Shown in pieces: positions 63,139 to 64,000 of a stretch of DNA of 64,000 bases. The position numbers and the translations under genes were made by a program. Position 1 is the stretch's first letter; every line of letters starts with the position of its first letter. Origin of the DNA: Pseudomonadota bacterium (GTDB lineage: Bacteria > Pseudomonadota > Gammaproteobacteria > Pseudomonadales > Moraxellaceae). Below the pieces are notes generated by a model. It had not been told where the DNA came from. It was given only the letters and a program-made list of their open reading frames with translations, and ran no database searches. The stretch is taken from the NCBI GenBank assembly GCA_023393635.1, contig JAEWKT010000016.1, positions 1 through 64,000 on the forward strand. Reading direction: 5' to 3'.

Positions 63139-63999
63139 TTAGTGGTTTAATACTGTACTTAGATAATCCAGAATGACTTGTCGAGTGGGTTTATACCAGC
63201 TTAGGCGGCTTGCCACGCTTGCCATAATAGACACATGGCTTGCCCCTTCAATGACCTGATGCTGTACGGGAATATGTTGCTGCTGTAAAGCTGCTTTCAT
63301 TTTTTGTGTGTTGCTTAGCTTTACTCTTTTATCATTTGAACCTGTCAACAATAAATGTGGCGGCGCATCTACCCTTATGTGACGGTCTGGCATGACCTGA
63401 TCTGGTGTCAGGTTAGCTGGAAATGCATTGCGGGTGCCGTCATTGCGAAAATCATAACTGTATGGCCCAGCAATACCAATCACGGCTTTAATATGCGATA
63501 CAGGGAACTTCACTTCATCTAGCCAGCGTTTATTATCCACTGCTTCCACAGCATTAAAGGCACCTGCAGAATGTCCTATCACAATAATTTGCTGATGATC
63601 ACCACCATATTGCCGAATATGCTCATTTACCCATTGCAGTGCTAAAGCAGTATCTTGTACATACTCCGGATATTTGTGCTGTGGTGCCAAGCGATAGTTT
63701 ATGACCACAGTCACATAGCCTGCCTTGGCAAAGCTCTCACCGACAAACAGGTAATCCTCCTTATTACCAGTTGTCCATGCTCCACCATATACAAACACAA
63801 TTACTGGTTTTAAAGGTGCACTCGTTGCCTGCTGCGCAAATGGCATATAAATATCCAGATTTTGACGCGGCTGCTGACCATAGGCCAAATTGTACTGCGC
63901 TTTAAAATCTTTTTTGGTAATGCCATTTAGTAGCTTCACCGTAGAAAACCGAGGGCTATCGGCCTGCATCACTTGACTGTCATTGTTCATTGTTGGCAA
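63139..63999 (-). CDS. Alpha/beta hydrolase, carboxylesterase-like (5' end at window edge)
   Basis: At least 286 residues of an alpha/beta hydrolase of the BD-FAE/esterase-lipase type. The nucleophile elbow is GHSAGAF, the oxyanion segment is VYGGAW (Tyr where HGG is usual), the acid is likely in TGSNDKRV, and the His in GASHVSIM. The frame is open to the window edge, with TTG at 63999 and ATG at 63990 as possible starts, so an N-terminal signal sequence could lie outside. The substrate is unknown. Confidence 0.75.
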   Translation of the reverse strand: MPTMNNDSQVMQADSPRFSTVKLLNGITKKDFKAQYNLAYGQQPRQNLDIYMPFAQQATSAPLKPVIVFVYGGAWTTGNKEDYLFVGESFAKAGYVTVVINYRLAPQHKYPEYVQDTALALQWVNEHIRQYGGDHQQIIVIGHSAGAFNAVEAVDNKRWLDEVKFPVSHIKAVIGIAGPYSYDFRNDGTRNAFPANLTPDQVMPDRHIRVDAPPHLLLTGSNDKRVKLSNTQKMKAALQQQHIPVQHQVIEGASHVSIMASVASRLSWYKPTRQVILDYLSTVLNH

Positions 64000-64000
64000 A

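Noticed and set aside
1..64000. CRISPR arrays, tRNA/rRNA genes, insertion sequences, prophage or restriction/defence islands
   Set aside because: Reading both strands I saw no regular repeat-spacer pattern, tRNA-like folds, transposase, integrase or recognisable defence genes; a tRNAscan or ISfinder search would be needed to be certain.

Overview
The window is a gene-dense, moderately AT-rich stretch of a gammaproteobacterial chromosome, most likely from the Moraxellaceae (an Acinetobacter or Alkanindiges-like organism). This is inferred from the gene content: a contiguous nuoA-N locus with fused nuoCD, an RNase HI-DnaQ fusion, fpr divergent from a finR-type LysR gene, lolD next to a single lolC/E-type gene, a FimL homologue, and a TolC-type lipoprotein beside macAB. 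I saw no rRNA, tRNA, CRISPR array, insertion sequence or phage gene. The placement rests on family recognition, not on a database search.

Layout. 1-4.6 kb: the end of an acyclic-terpene (citronellol/geraniol) degradation operon in the order atuC(partial)-atuD-atuE-atuF, closed by a terminator. 4.7-12.9 kb: envelope and competence genes (alpha/beta hydrolase-sppA, an LpxL-type acyltransferase, comEC, lolD-lolC/E, PilZ protein). 13-23 kb: mixed small units (EamA exporter with a possible short leader ORF plus terminator upstream, BaiN-type flavoprotein, DUF421 protein, mechanosensitive-channel-type protein, DUF805 protein, an orphan, fpr/finR, GNAT enzyme, upp). 23.1-38.5 kb: the complete proton-pumping NADH dehydrogenase I operon on the minus strand, nuoA-B-CD-E-F-G-H-I-J-K-L-M-N, ended by a terminator before upp. 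39-44 kb: macA-macB plus an outer-membrane factor, a complete tripartite exporter. 44-46.8 kb: a membrane protein, fabI and an extended SDR. 46.9-57.1 kb: a tightly spaced minus-strand run, mltD-yejA-yejB-yejE-yejF followed by two uncharacterised genes. 57.4-64 kb: rnhA-dnaQ fusion, fimL, nudC, an erythromycin-esterase-family protein and an alpha/beta hydrolase cut or nearly cut by the window edge.

Most of the window is housekeeping. The most interesting points are: the linkage of a seven-LysM MltD lytic transglycosylase with a Yej-type oligopeptide/muropeptide importer and two unknown downstream genes; the long Gln-rich linker in the RNase HI-DnaQ fusion; an unannotated 36-codon ORF followed by a textbook terminator just upstream of the EamA gene; a 17-bp hairpin in a gene-free stretch at 13.2 kb; and the atu gene order, which separates this locus from the similar leucine (liu) operon.
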